From: Rhabditophanes sp. KR3021
Lineage: Eukaryota > Nematoda > Chromadorea > Rhabditida > Alloionematidae
DNA: 64,000 nt
NCBI GenBank assembly: GCA_963281155.1
Contig: CAUJLY010000006.1
Coordinates: 1,240,001 to 1,304,000, forward strand
Reading direction: 5' to 3'
Position 1 is the stretch's first letter, and each line of letters starts with the position of its first letter. This document shows, one piece after another, positions 38,101 to 49,800 of the stretch. The notes under the pieces were generated by a model. It did not search any database. It saw only the letters and a list, made by a program, of their open reading frames with translations, and was not told the DNA's origin. The position numbers and the translations under genes were made by a program.

Positions 38101-38356
38101 AATATACTAGCCTGCCATATTATATCTATTTATCCATTTGTCTATTGGTAAACGAGAAAACTTGAATGGATAGTAATTAATATTTGAAGACGTGTAATTT
38201 ATATTTTTTGTAAGGCTACCATCATTTACTAGATAAATCGTCATTATGTCATCGGCGATGCCTTTACACCTTTTAACGGCATTTGTTCGCGTATTTAACC
38301 TTAAAACGTCTCTTTTTTAGATAATTTTTTATTTAATTAATTTAACCTATTTGTAG
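29117..38356. other. Probable long first intron of the nuclear receptor
   Basis: About 9 kb of AT-rich sequence without a convincing complete gene. Minus-strand frames at 30416-30607, 30609-30848 and 31229-31540 follow one another but lack splice partners or family resemblance. A small minus-strand candidate at 37514-37753 is listed separately. The acceptor for the next exon is CTATTTGTAG at 38347-38356. Confidence 0.4.
37514..37753 (-). CDS. Possible small secreted Cys-containing peptide
   Basis: A 79-residue open frame whose likelier start is the internal Met at 37729 (MMSRLFFIFFCVNSM, signal-peptide-like). A basic stretch (RARSKSPLGK) is followed by CPFYNYYPQYVFRQFC, and then two closely spaced Cys (QCTLC). 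This is the layout of a peptide precursor, but I do not recognise it. A GTAAG...CACAG pair inside would act as a 35-base intron and truncate the protein, which weakens the case. Confidence 0.25.
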   Translation of the reverse strand: MGKQNINMMSRLFFIFFCVNSMIDEVVIRARSKSPLGKNCPFYNYYPQYVFRQFCPKKIKQCTLCKNETHPLNQKNIIH

Positions 38357-41300
38357 GCACTTGTAAATGCCGAAAGTCAACACGCGCAAGCAAACAACCA
38401 GGACATTCACACTCAACATCATTCTCCAGCATCTTCTGTATTGACTTCTACATCTACAGACCATTCTTCCACTCAATTTTCAAGACTAGAACAAAATATT
38501 TTGCAAAAGAGGGCTTCTGGCTTAAGTTCTTTTAGTGCAGTTAAATCTGAAGGCGTAAATTCAAACATTTGTAACAATTTGCTGTCTCTGCAATCCTCTG
38601 CTTTTTCAAACTTCCAAAATTTGCTAGGTTCTGATAGCAACAACACCTTCTCCGATATATCCCAAAATTCCACGAGTATTAATTCGTTGTCGCAACTTCC
38701 AGCCACAAATCTTATTAATTCTTCCATTGAAAATCGGTTATTGTCAGCATTAAGTGAAGATCAAAAAGGAAACGCAAGTCTGGCTACTTCGGTCTTTCAA
38801 AATACGATCCCAAGTGTTTTTGGCAATACAGGAAATCAATTGTTTCCTACAAATCACTTAGATCAACCTTCTTCTTTCACCAATCCATCAACCTTACCCA
38901 ACACCCTCCATTCAACACCTTTTATGGCCGCCCAATTAGGCCTCATTAACAGCCCTAATGCCCTGTTATCTATGATGCAGGTAAGGATATTTACACAACT
39001 ATATACTCTACCCCCTATCTTTTGCCTTTAATTGATCCCAAACAAGTAAAAGTTACTTGTAATAGATCAAAAGGTAACCATCAATCCATCACCTTTTATG
39101 ACTTTTCTTTCACCTGAAGGACATCCTAGTTGCCACAACTTTTGCCCATCGCATCCACCATTCCGTCTCATTTACGAGGAAATCTACTCGTTATGATTTA
39201 ATGACTGAAAAAACACGAAACAGGGTCATAGTATTGGCAGTTGTCCATTTGACACCAATCTCATTTCGTCGATTCTTCTGTTACAAAATGCAACAATAAG
39301 CGTGTACTCTAGTCTAATAGTACAAAAAGATTTAAATGATTCATAACACAGATGAGACAACAACTAGTTGATGTATATAGGAATACTTTAGTAGTAAACT
39401 GATTTCGGACATGGTACTTTCTTGTAGACACAATAAGAAGATCCCCTGACAAGTCCAGCCGGTCACTCTTTATGGTTTCTGGTGGTTCGTTGATACAAAT
39501 GTATAAGTTAACATTTATAAAGTTCAAAGGAACCATTTAATAAGGGCAGTCAATGTCAAATAAACTTTTGATTTAACTTTCTTTGTCCCGAAACACAAAT
39601 CCTGTTAGGTGTTCTTAATTTGATGGTGTCAATTCAGAAAAGATGCAGTATCGTTTAGCTTCTAAAACGGATATTAATACATTCCCTAACTTTGTACGTA
39701 ATTTATTGTTTGAGACAATATCAAGATACTTGTCCATTTGGACGCCATCATTTATGCAAAAACTAATCCTCCCTCACTCCATATAATTTTATTAACAGAA
39801 TATTTGCCATTACAAAACACATTAACCCTCATTCAAATATTTGTGCGTAACAAGGTGTAACTTTTTGAATTTGTAGGCCGCTGCGGCACAAAATTATTTC
39901 TTGCAACAAAAGCAGTCAACTCCAGCACCTACCGCCATCACTTCAAATAACATGATGACATCAGGTCCCAACGGACTCCCCACCCGGACCCCAAACCTCA
40001 TCCTAAATCAGCAACAAACAAACATGTTACAACAAGCAAATCTGCTGAAACAAATGTACCCAAATTTGTATGGATCACACGTAAGTTCCTTAACAAAACA
40101 AATTTATTCTTTTTTTATCAAACTATAAATAACACCACCATAAACTGTATAATTAAAATTGTCTGTTTACGTAAAAATATATATATATTCAAAAACAATT
40201 TGTTATTCATTTTTATATGTAAGCTTTAACGAGTATTTTGTAATAATAATTAGTTGCTATATCCTATAACTTCCCCATTGGCACAGGTTGTTTTTTAAAT
40301 TACAAAAATATATCAAAAATAAAAATTGCTATTTTGCCAATTCAATAATGATATTAGGGATATTCTTTCCCATCCAATCTTTGTATTAAAAATTCAGTTA
40401 TTGGGTATGAAAAGGATATTGGTTAAATATAACCTGTGTCCAGAGTGCCTTTTATCATTTTTGACCGAGTTACGATGTGCCTGTACTTGTGGACCGAGAT
40501 ATGTTTGTAGATTTAAATGCCACCTTTAACTAAATTTGATACGACGTTACTTACTTGACGTTAAGGGAGTCCCATATATATCTAATATATAAAGCATTCT
40601 AAAATTACAATTATTTAAAACGTTTATTTGATGTCATATAGACCTGTTGTTTGAAATTGCTTGAAATATACTTTTTGAGGGTATGTCAAGAGACATTTAC
40701 CATTTTTTATAGCGAAACCATTTCCGTTTAAGCTTCTACTATTTTCCCTCATGATATTAACCTTTTCTTTTAATGTAAAGTTTTGTGATGAAGATTAGGC
40801 AACAAAAGCAATATGCTAGACATTGATAAATATCGAAATGAACTTAACATAAACAGTGTTAAAAGATAATAAAGCGTCTATTTTCAAAATCATTTTTAAT
40901 CACTATTAAAGTTCCCTTCCCATAATAATATATAAAGGGATTTGTAGATGATGACATTTGCTGATTAACTGCATCACGTTGTCCTGCATATATGTTTATA
41001 TAATATGGTTAACCAATTTGATAGACGCAACTTTAAAGGTAAGGCACGCATATAACAATACATTTGCCTGTAACCTTCAATAGGTCTTTTTTGAAAAAAA
41101 TTACATTTTCATTGATCTCCGTTCAGTTTGTATTTAATTGTGTTAAGTAACATCAAAAGATATATCTACAACATTTATGTACATAAACAGGCTCTCCTTC
41201 TTATTACTCATTAATCAGTTAAAAATGTGTGTGACTATTAATATTGAACTATTTTAACCTCATTTAAATAATTATTTTCTGGGAAATATGAGTTAGGTAT

Positions 41301-44300
41301 TACTGCATTTAGTTCTAGTTTATCATTCATATCACTTTCCGTCTCTTAGTGTTTAATTATTCAAATATGTACTCTACATCCCCCTTTGACCTTTTTATTC
41401 CAATGTATGAAATTGAATTAAAAGTTAAGTAACTTTTTAAAGCCAACTCTTGACACAACTACCCATTTATGACTAGGTGTTCAGCTTTCGTTACAAGAAA
41501 TGAGGTAAACTATTCATTTGCTATTTGATGTTTCAAATTTCAATCTGCTTACCACTTGTTTATGTAGAGAATATTGTATACACATTAAACTAATTTATTT
41601 TAGAAACTAATTATAAAGGCATACTTTAAGGAATCAAAAATACATATAGTTAATAACAATTAAATGCCTTTCATTTATATTTCACTTTTCGTACTTTATC
41701 CCTTATAAACATTGAGCACTTGTCAGCTATATTATATACGACTTAAGGCAGCAACAAATGTTTGTAACAAAAAACAACAACAAGGGATTGTATTACTTAT
41801 AGCTATTCGGTCATTATTTTTATCATATTTTTGTAGAGATGGTGAGTTGGGATGATTATGAATTATGTGAATGTTAATATTAGAGGTAGTCTTATTTTGA
41901 AAATGGGATATACCTTACGTAAATAGAAATGTTGTTATGATATAAGGTTATTATTTAATTTTAATTAAAAAGCAATTCTCCTTTAAACTCAATTTTTATT
42001 TTGTATTATGTGGATCACTTGTACTTGGTGAACGTCACATATAACAGGTGCCATTTAATTATTTATTTAAGTAGCACAATGTGATACAAGAACACAGATA
42101 ATATCTTCCAAACATCATTAAGAACAACAATAATTTTGAACTGAATTAGACATGGGTCGCGTAAAAGATTTATTTGACCTTTGCCCTACAATAAATGTAA
42201 GGATATGTTAATTAGTTCATTAGATTTAACAAAATAGTGTTGGTACATTTTTGATACAAACAAAATCATTTTCTCATAACTTGGATTACCATATCCTTTT
42301 TTCATTCTATTAATCTCGAACTTTGCCACATCTTACATATATTTTTATAATTCATTTTGCTCCTACTCGTAATTATAAATGAAAGAGACATGCAAATGTT
42401 GAGTCAAGTTTCTGTTTAACCGAACCTATTTTACCGATCCAATAATTTCCTGCATATGTTCCGTGTCATCGCTTTAACTCAAAATTAGACACCATCCAAA
42501 ATGACATCAAACTTTGAAGTCAAGTTTGCATAGACATTTTGTAAATTATTACTTACACCAATGTCCTCTCTCTAAGTTAATTTTTTTGTCTATCTAAAAA
42601 ATGTATCTCATACATGTACTTGAACCAACAAAAAGAAGGATAATTTATATAAATAATTACAATATAATTTTTATTGCAACTTGCACTTATAAGCATGGAT
42701 TAATAATTTATAAAACAATTAGCCTTATTACCAAATATTAATATGTGTGACTTGTTTCAGAATTTTTTACTCAATGACCAAATAGATGTAAATAATTTGA
42801 ATTTAAACAATACTGGACAAAACATTCACTCAACACCTACTTCTATTTTCAATACACCTCCATTAGGACCAAATCACCCAAGAAATTTGCCTTCAAACAA
42901 CGGACATCGTAAGTTATATCATTTATTTTGGATGAATCTTTTGTTGGTGCTTTATTGAGTATATAAGGGAAAGTCTAGTAATTAGTGGGAGGCATAAAAT
43001 ACACTTTTTTAGATCATTTTAAATTATCCACTTTAATACATGACAAAGTGCAAATATAATTTTTCCTATATAATATCACGCCTAGATTTGATGACAAAAA
43101 ATATAATGTCATCGAGGAAGTAAACACTCCACTATTACCTAATTTGAACCTATTTCTTTCAGAAGTTTCACTAACTACAACCGCAAATTTGTCTCGAGAT
43201 ATGTGTGTGGAACCGTGTGTTGTTTGCAGCGACAAAGCTTCTGGAAGACACTATGGTGCTGTCAGTTGTGAAGGATGTAAGGGATTCTTCAAGAGGTCTA
43301 TTAGAAAGCAGATTGGATATGTTTGTAGGGGAAATAAGGATTGTCCCGTCACCAAGTTTCATAGGAATCGGTGTCAATATTGTAGACTAAAGAAGTGTCT
43401 GTCTTCAGGCATGAGGTCAGAATGTAAGTTGAGTTGGGCCAAATTAAATATTGTCTATTTTAGCTGTCCAAGCCGAACGTCGCCCCATGAATTTGAGTGG
43501 AAATGGCAATAACGGTAGTGTCAATTCAAATAACAACAACTTGACCACTCAAAATTTCAATAACATCATATCCCAAGGTAATTCCATTACGGCTATGACA
43601 AATAGCCTTAGTGCTGGTTGCTCTGCAGATGGTGTGGGAAATTTGATACAATCGGCCCATGCTTCTTTAAATAATATCAAACAAAGTTCGTTGTCAAACA
43701 ACTTGTTGGGAGTAAGTTTATTGAGGAAGAAATGCATTATTGGTTACATTTATTTTTTAGTTGAATGGAAATAATGGTAACTTACCATACATGCAGGGTC
43801 TCTTGTCTATTGTCAAGAATGACAACGAAATAAAAGAACAAAAGGGGGGAAGGAAAGATTCGGGAGGATATAATTCTGCTGCAAATAGTATGACTTGTTC
43901 TTCACCAGATGAAGGGAAGCTTAGATTGAAGCGGGAGTCTATTGATGACGATGAGTCTGGGTTAGAGATGTCTTCGATAGGATTAGCTGCTTCTGCATCG
44001 CCCTCATCAAGTGGAACCGGGTGTTCTTTGTCTGACGATGGAAGTATAATTAGTGGAAATATTCTCGACAGTGAATCTAGTAAATTTGATTTAATCTGCC
44101 CCCAACCTATACCACAGGATCTCAATATTCAATTTTTCTGTGAAGCCGCTTCCAGACTTCTATTCATGTCCATTCATTGGTTGAAGAATTTAAAAATATT
44201 TTTATCACGGGAATCTTATGTTGAGACAGTTATGAAAACTAAGTGGTGTGATATTTTTGTGTTGGGATTAATGCAATGCAACCAAGACTTCAATTTGCCA

Positions 44301-44969
44301 GTTATGCTTGCTGCTATGGAAAACCACCTGAGCACTTGTGTTAAATTCGGACAATTGAAAGCAGAAAAGTACGAAGAAGTTTCTGAACAAATCACTAAGC
44401 TTTTAACCTTAATCAAAAGATTTGATGATCTTAAATTAACTCCATTCGAGTTTGCATATTTAAAAACAATTTCATTCACAGCACAAGATTTGCCTGAATC
44501 CAATGCATCCCATATGTCAAGACAGATTAATTCTGCAACATGTCACGAGCTTTACGAACACTTGTATTCAAGTTACAATTCTTCTTTAACATCAAATACG
44601 GGGACAATTGACGACACACACTCCGAAACAGACTGTGCTTCATCTTCGCCGGGAACCTCCGCAACATCCATTACAAGTCATACTCAACCATCTTTTAATG
44701 TGACAGATCGGTACAGCCGCATGCTGATGTTATTATCTAACTTAAGATGGGTTAAGCAAGACATCTTGGTGGAATTATTCTTCAGTGGATTAATTGGAAA
44801 TTCAAACATTGAAACAGTCATTCCTTACATCATAAACATGGATTGGAACCTAATTGACAACCAAAGTGATGAACCAATGCCACAAGTCAAAACTGAAATA
44901 GAACAAAATACGGCATCTTCATTATTTACCAACAATAACAACAACCTTAACCAATTTGCAAAAATATAA
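38357..44969 (+). CDS. nhr-41: NR2C (TR2/TR4, DHR78) nuclear hormone receptor
   Basis: Ligand-regulated or orphan transcription factor; C. elegans counterpart nhr-41. Exons 38357-38980, 39877-40080, 42761-42908, 43163-43423, 43464-43711 and 43761-44969 sum to 897 residues plus a missing 5' start exon. The first 325 residues are a Ser/Asn/Gln-rich A/B region. The two-zinc-finger DNA-binding domain starts at [18 protein letters not shown], has the P-box [11 protein letters not shown], and is followed by the NR2C-type extension GMRSESVQAERRP. An acidic Ser-rich hinge follows. The ligand-binding domain begins near [19 protein letters not shown] and ends with [20 protein letters not shown], close to TR4. 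A Ser/Thr-rich insertion of about 45 residues interrupts it before the last helices. Introns of 896 and 2,680 bases in the A/B part are long for this window. Confidence 0.9.
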
Positions 44970-46125
44970 ATATTAAAACAACCAGTGACAAGCAACTCAC
45001 TGTGGTGAACATTACCCGGATCTTTCTATTCATTTATGTTGCAATAGTTTTTGTGTTTGAAGCATTTCATTCATTAAAATACCTTTATTCAATCGTTTGC
45101 CGCAACCATGAAAGGGAAACTATTTATGTATTCCATTTTTGGTACCAACTAAAAGTTACCAAAATTGACTTGTCCTATTTAACTCATCGGCAAACTACAA
45201 ATCCACAACATCACAATTCTTTCCTATTACAAATACTTGATTTAATTATAGGAGTTTATCAATACAATTCAAACAACTTTCTTTAAAAATATTTATACAC
45301 TCTTTTAAACCAATTATTATTGTATTGACATTCTCATTTACATATTATTTTATAAGGTCGCTAAATTTATTGTATCTTTAAATTGTAACTGAAATAGCTG
45401 ATGTATTGCTCCCAGATGCATGGAATTTTGTTTATAATCAACATATTCATAGTAATTTAATTAATATACAATCCAATCAATTCATACCAATTTTGCATTA
45501 TTGTTTTTGTAGATATTAAACCACAATTTAATCACAACTTATTAATCATACATTTTGCTAGTTTTACATACACAAACCATTTAACCTACTACTACAAATA
45601 CAAGTCTTTCAACTGCCCTTTAATTATCTTTAATATAAATAAATTTTAATCTTTTACATATTTTTTGCCTTTTTTGATTGACACAATAGATCCAATTGTT
45701 TTGAAGTGATTCAGTCATCTAGTAAGCTGAGGTGAACCTTATTTTTGGTCCATTTAATTGTCTCTTCATAATATCACTTTTCAACAACAAATTGAATATA
45801 ATTAGATACATGTTTCTAATTGTTCTGTTTGTTCTTTCCCAAAAAGAAATGTTTAATTACAAAAAAGAAAAATACCCAAGTTTGATATTATATTTTACCA
45901 TGCTATACAATTTTAAGCACTCTAAGATTCTTATCTCCGTGTGTAGTTTATTTTAAAACATGCAATCACCATCCATTATATCATACTTCTTATCGTTTGG
46001 CCAAAGAATAAAGATTGTTCACTGATTTAGTAATATTTTAGCAAATTGGTGGTATACATCACTTGTAACATTATTAATTTTGGGTACTCGCTTTCGACAT
46101 TTACTCTCTTCAAAACTATAATAAA
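44970..46125. other. Spacer after the nuclear receptor
   Basis: AT-rich DNA holding the receptor 3'UTR and the upstream region of the next gene. The open frame at 45002-45286 has no ATG start and no support. Nothing else is seen. Confidence 0.5.
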
Positions 46126-48156
46126 ATGACAACTTCAGACGGTATGTTTTTAGGATTGGGTTAATTGTATATTTATTTGTTGTTAGATATTATGAATCAG
46201 GTTTGGGAGGGTCTTGGACAAGCTTCTGCAGCTCGTAGATCTCGCTCCTTTGCTTCCCAAAAACAAGCAAGTGTCGTTTCTACCAAAGCACCTAATAACA
46301 CCCCCTACACTCATAGACCTCCAACAGTTCTTTCCCACAGAACTTATTCTGTTGCATCTTCACGCAAACCTCCATCTACTCTACCTGCTCATCATCATAG
46401 TGCTCATAGTAATGCTTCAAACAAAAAGGCCTTCAATTACAAAGATACGAGCGATGTCATGCCAAAGGATGTCTTTGATGAGTCTGATGACAATGAAACC
46501 ATTGGATCTGTTGAATTTAATGAGCCACCACAAAAAACTCCTGTTCCACCTGTTAGACATTCTATTTTAAATGGAAATAATTCAAAAGTTGGACCTGCTC
46601 ATCATAACGAACAAAATGGTCATTCCCATCATGTAAGTGTTCAAAATGGTCATTCTCACCAAGGAAGCCGCCAAAATGGTCACTCTCACCAGGCAACTCT
46701 TCAACATGGCCATTCAGTAAATGTTCAAAAGGGTAACTCACACCACACAACTACCCACGCCACCCATTCCCATCATCCAAACATCCAAATCGAGCATGTA
46801 CATCACGTTAAAAATGTGCATCATGAAGCCCCTCCAAAAGCCCACCTACACTCTCACACAAATGGAAAAGAAATTGAGGTTGGAGGTATTCCAAAAGCGG
46901 CCTCGGTAGTGTCCACAGCTCACCATGCTACTCCCCACCACACAATTCCGCACCACTCAAGCACTCATCATACTATGAACCACCGCCAGGCTAGACAATT
47001 GTTGAAATCTTCCTCCAACAAACAACATTCTATTAGGTCTGGAAGGTCTTCTGTAATTTCACCACACTATAGATCACACAAATCATCAAGATCCCAATCT
47101 TTTGTTTCTGGGAGAAGTTATGATTCGAGATCAATTACACCTACTCCTCATATCCATGAAAGCCATAGATATGAGTATGACTATTCGGAGACAGAGGGCT
47201 CCCGAACTCCCGTCCCAGACGATTACCTTTCAACCAGAAAATCTTCCATGACTCTTCTTCCACAAAATGTGATTGACCAAGAAGTTAACACTCCCTTTAC
47301 TAGTAGAGCAACTAGCGTCAAAAGCTTACAACGACTAAAAACTGCCCCAACCACAACAATCGGAAACATTAGTTACAACGAGATGGCGAAGCGTCTTGAA
47401 TTCGAGTTAGCAAAAAAGAACATCGAAAAACATTTCAAAAGAGCTGTTTCTATTGACATGTCAATCGAACAACAACTAGCACACATTCCCGACGAACCTG
47501 CAGACGATTCTAGCTCTGTGACGTCTTATCAAAGCGATTTCAATGAAAGCTCAAAGCATTCTGTCCACAACCTCCACCAACACATGAAAAGTCCAACTCC
47601 ACTTGACATCGAATTGATTACTCCAATGAGTACCCGTGCCCCCAGTATGCTTTCCCTTAGACCATCTTTATCTAAAAATAAGTTTGAAATCAAACATTAT
47701 TCGTTGAAGCGTCCTTTGTCTGTTAAAAACTTCCGAGTTAGTCAATTGGCAGTATCCACGAAAAATAGATTAGCTCCCTTACCACCTACTCGAAGTAATA
47801 CTATTTTGGAAAATAGAAAAAGCCTTTTATCACCCATCGCTGGAACAAGAAGTTCCCAAGCAGGAAGCAATAGTCGCCCAATTTCTGTAGCAGAAAGTAA
47901 AGCTGCGTCAGATGGTACCAAACAAACAAAGCGTGAAAACATCAGATTCCTTGTACGTGATGAAAAGACCATTACTTGTTGCAATTGTGGATGCCACCAC
48001 GTATTTGTGAGCGGCCTTCCTAACATCAAAATGTCAGTCCTTACCAAAGACATCAACCCCACTCCCACCTATCAACAATCCAGAAGAAGCAGTGTAAGTA
48101 CTCTGACCGGCTTCGATAAATTAACAGTAAATGAAAAAAGAAAATACTTTTCATAA
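46126..48156 (+). CDS. Unrecognised His/Ser-rich protein with CCxCxCHH motif
   Basis: A 16-base start exon (46126-46141, MTTSD plus one base) joins 46187-48156 across a 45-base intron, giving 661 residues. I do not recognise a family. The N-terminal third is rich in Ser, His, Asn and Gln with a tandem QNGHSHQ repeat. The middle is basic and Ser-rich (RSHKSSRSQSFVSGRSYDSR) with SP/TP sites and a Tyr/Glu patch (RYEYDYSETEGSRTP). A predicted helix (EMAKRLEFELAKKNIEKHFK, about 415) is the main ordered element. Near the C-terminus CCNCGCHHVF could bind a metal. There is no signal peptide or membrane segment. The sequence looks mostly disordered, perhaps a cytoskeletal or scaffold protein, but that is a guess. 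Codon use is ordinary for the window. Confidence 0.8.
46612..46752 (+). repeat. Tandem 30-base repeat coding QNGHSHQ units
   Basis: Three 30-base units at 46612, 46642 and 46672 each begin CAAAATGGTCA and encode QNGHSH(H/Q)xxx. Two shorter diverged copies follow (QHGHSVNV, QKGNSHHTT). The units keep Gly-His-Ser-His while the last three residues vary, so the His-rich core looks conserved. Confidence 0.85.
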
Positions 48157-49304
48157 AAGTCGCCGCCATATTAATACTCCTAACTAGTCTTAATCCTACA
48201 CCAACAACATTAGCTCAAAGCAAAGCTCAAATCAGTACATTATCTGGTTCTAAGATAAATGACAAATTTGCAATTCATTGGTTGTCTGTTTAATTTGCTA
48301 ATAACGCAAAAATTATTTTATTGCTTTTGCACTTTTGCTGTAATCTTTTTAAAAATTTGTACTATTATACGTTACTTATCAATATTCATATTCAATTATT
48401 GTTCCTTGTTTTAATTTGTTGAATAAAAATGTCTTTAGTTTGGAAGTGGATTAATACACTGGAAAGGAGAAAAAAGTATCATCTCCTTCCCACTTTCATT
48501 ACACCATCTTCAAAATGTACTATTTAATGATGATCCCACAATGATCCAACGTAATTACTTGTTATCTTTACTCACATACAAATGTACAAAAGAAAACATC
48601 AAACAATATTTTTATCTTTATCAGTAATATAAAAGTAAATATTATCAAGTTATATAGTATCCATCATTTGAGATTAAAAGTTGTCTTCATTTATAATACA
48701 GTTGTGAAGTTAAGTGAGTGAGTTTTATGAGTAAATAAGTTGCTTGGAATAGTCATCGTTTGTCATGATGATCCAGGTGTGTCAGTGTATGTTTTGTTGT
48801 TTAAAATGTTTATGTCATTTATATTCAATCAAATTGCACAATAAATGGAAATGGAAAGGATATGGTGGGTATTGGCATACTTTAAAAAGAGACAATAAAC
48901 ATTAATATTAATGTTGGTTAGATTGGATTTGGAAATGGTGCCGGCAAACTTTGTTGTTATTAAAACCACGCTTTTTGGAGATTTTGAGTTGGTGACACCT
49001 TCACACCATATTGAATATTAATGTCTGTCTCTTAACGATGTCAATTCCCTTATGATTATGTATTAGCTGAACCTTTAAACAATTATAATACTAAGATATT
49101 ACACTCTTCACATACTTTATAAATGGCATATATTTGAGACGATACAAAAGTTAATTGGAATCATTTTTAAAATAATAATGATAAGTCTTTATAAATGGTG
49201 TAGACGGAAATGTGGATAATTTTCAAAAAACGAATGGTTGCTGATTTTTTATGTTAGATTCTTTGTCATTAAATGTATAATTTAGTTAATTCGACTATCA
49301 TCAT
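48157..49304. other. Convergent spacer before flp-11
   Basis: AT-rich spacer containing the 3' ends of the His-rich gene (+) and flp-11 (-). GAATAAAA near 48420 is a possible poly(A) signal for the first. No coding signal seen. Confidence 0.5.
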
Positions 49305-49703
49305 TTAAATATCTTCTTTCAAACTGTTTTGGGATGATTTTGAAGGAGATTGGGGCGTTAGGTCTTGATCTTCCACTCCGTCTCTTCCTGATCTACCGAA
49401 TCTGACGAATGGCTGAGGGGCTCCGTTTCGCTTGTAACCATAGTCTGAGGTTAAAAAGATTGGTATGTCTGAGGCTCTTTTGCCAAATCTAAAAGAAAGT
49501 AACATGTTACTGGTTGACAATAAAATGAATTACCTCACCAAAGCATTACGCATTCCAGCTCTCCCAAATCTTACTAAAGCATTTCTCATGGCTCTCTTGT
49601 CAGGATTAAATCCAAACGAGTCTTCGTCTAATTGGTGAGCCTGTACGTACAAAGATGCAACACAGATTGACAAAAGAATAGCAACAATAAATGATGTTTG
49701 CAT
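49305..49703 (-). CDS. flp-11: FLP-11 FMRFamide-like neuropeptide precursor
   Basis: Exons 49703-49534 and 49488-49305 join across a 45-base intron that splits an Arg codon inside the second peptide, giving 117 residues. A signal peptide (1-22, MQTSFIVAILLSICVASLYV then QA) is followed by an acidic spacer and KR. The RFamide peptides are AMRNALVRFG (cut at R), AGMRNALVRFG (cut at KR) and NGAPQPFVRFG (cut at R). Gly supplies each C-terminal amide. The last peptide is identical to a C. elegans FLP-11 product, which makes the assignment firm. A 14-residue spacer between KR sites (ASDIPIFLTSDYGY) could be an extra peptide. In C. elegans FLP-11 from the RIS neuron induces sleep. An acceptor (CCATTTTAG) lies about 20 bases upstream of the ATG. 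Confidence 0.96.
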
Positions 49704-49790
49704 GTTGTAACTTTTTGAATATGACTAAAATGGATTAGTTAGTTGTTTGATTAGCTCTAAATGTAATGAATTCATAACCCAAGACTACTC

Positions 49791-49800
49791 CTTATATATG
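49791..49800 (-). promoter_or_regulatory. TATA-like element upstream of flp-11
   Basis: Read on the minus strand this is CATATATAAG, about 90 bases before the flp-11 start codon. Position and sequence fit a TATA box. The acceptor AG lies between it and the ATG. Confidence 0.4.

Noticed and set aside
40326..40529. Cys-rich frame ([20 protein letters not shown]) in a receptor intron
   Set aside because: No splice sites and no zinc-finger spacing; probably chance.
45002..45286. 94-residue open frame after the nuclear receptor
   Set aside because: It has no ATG start, lies in the 3' flank and resembles AT-rich chance sequence with hydrophobic codons.
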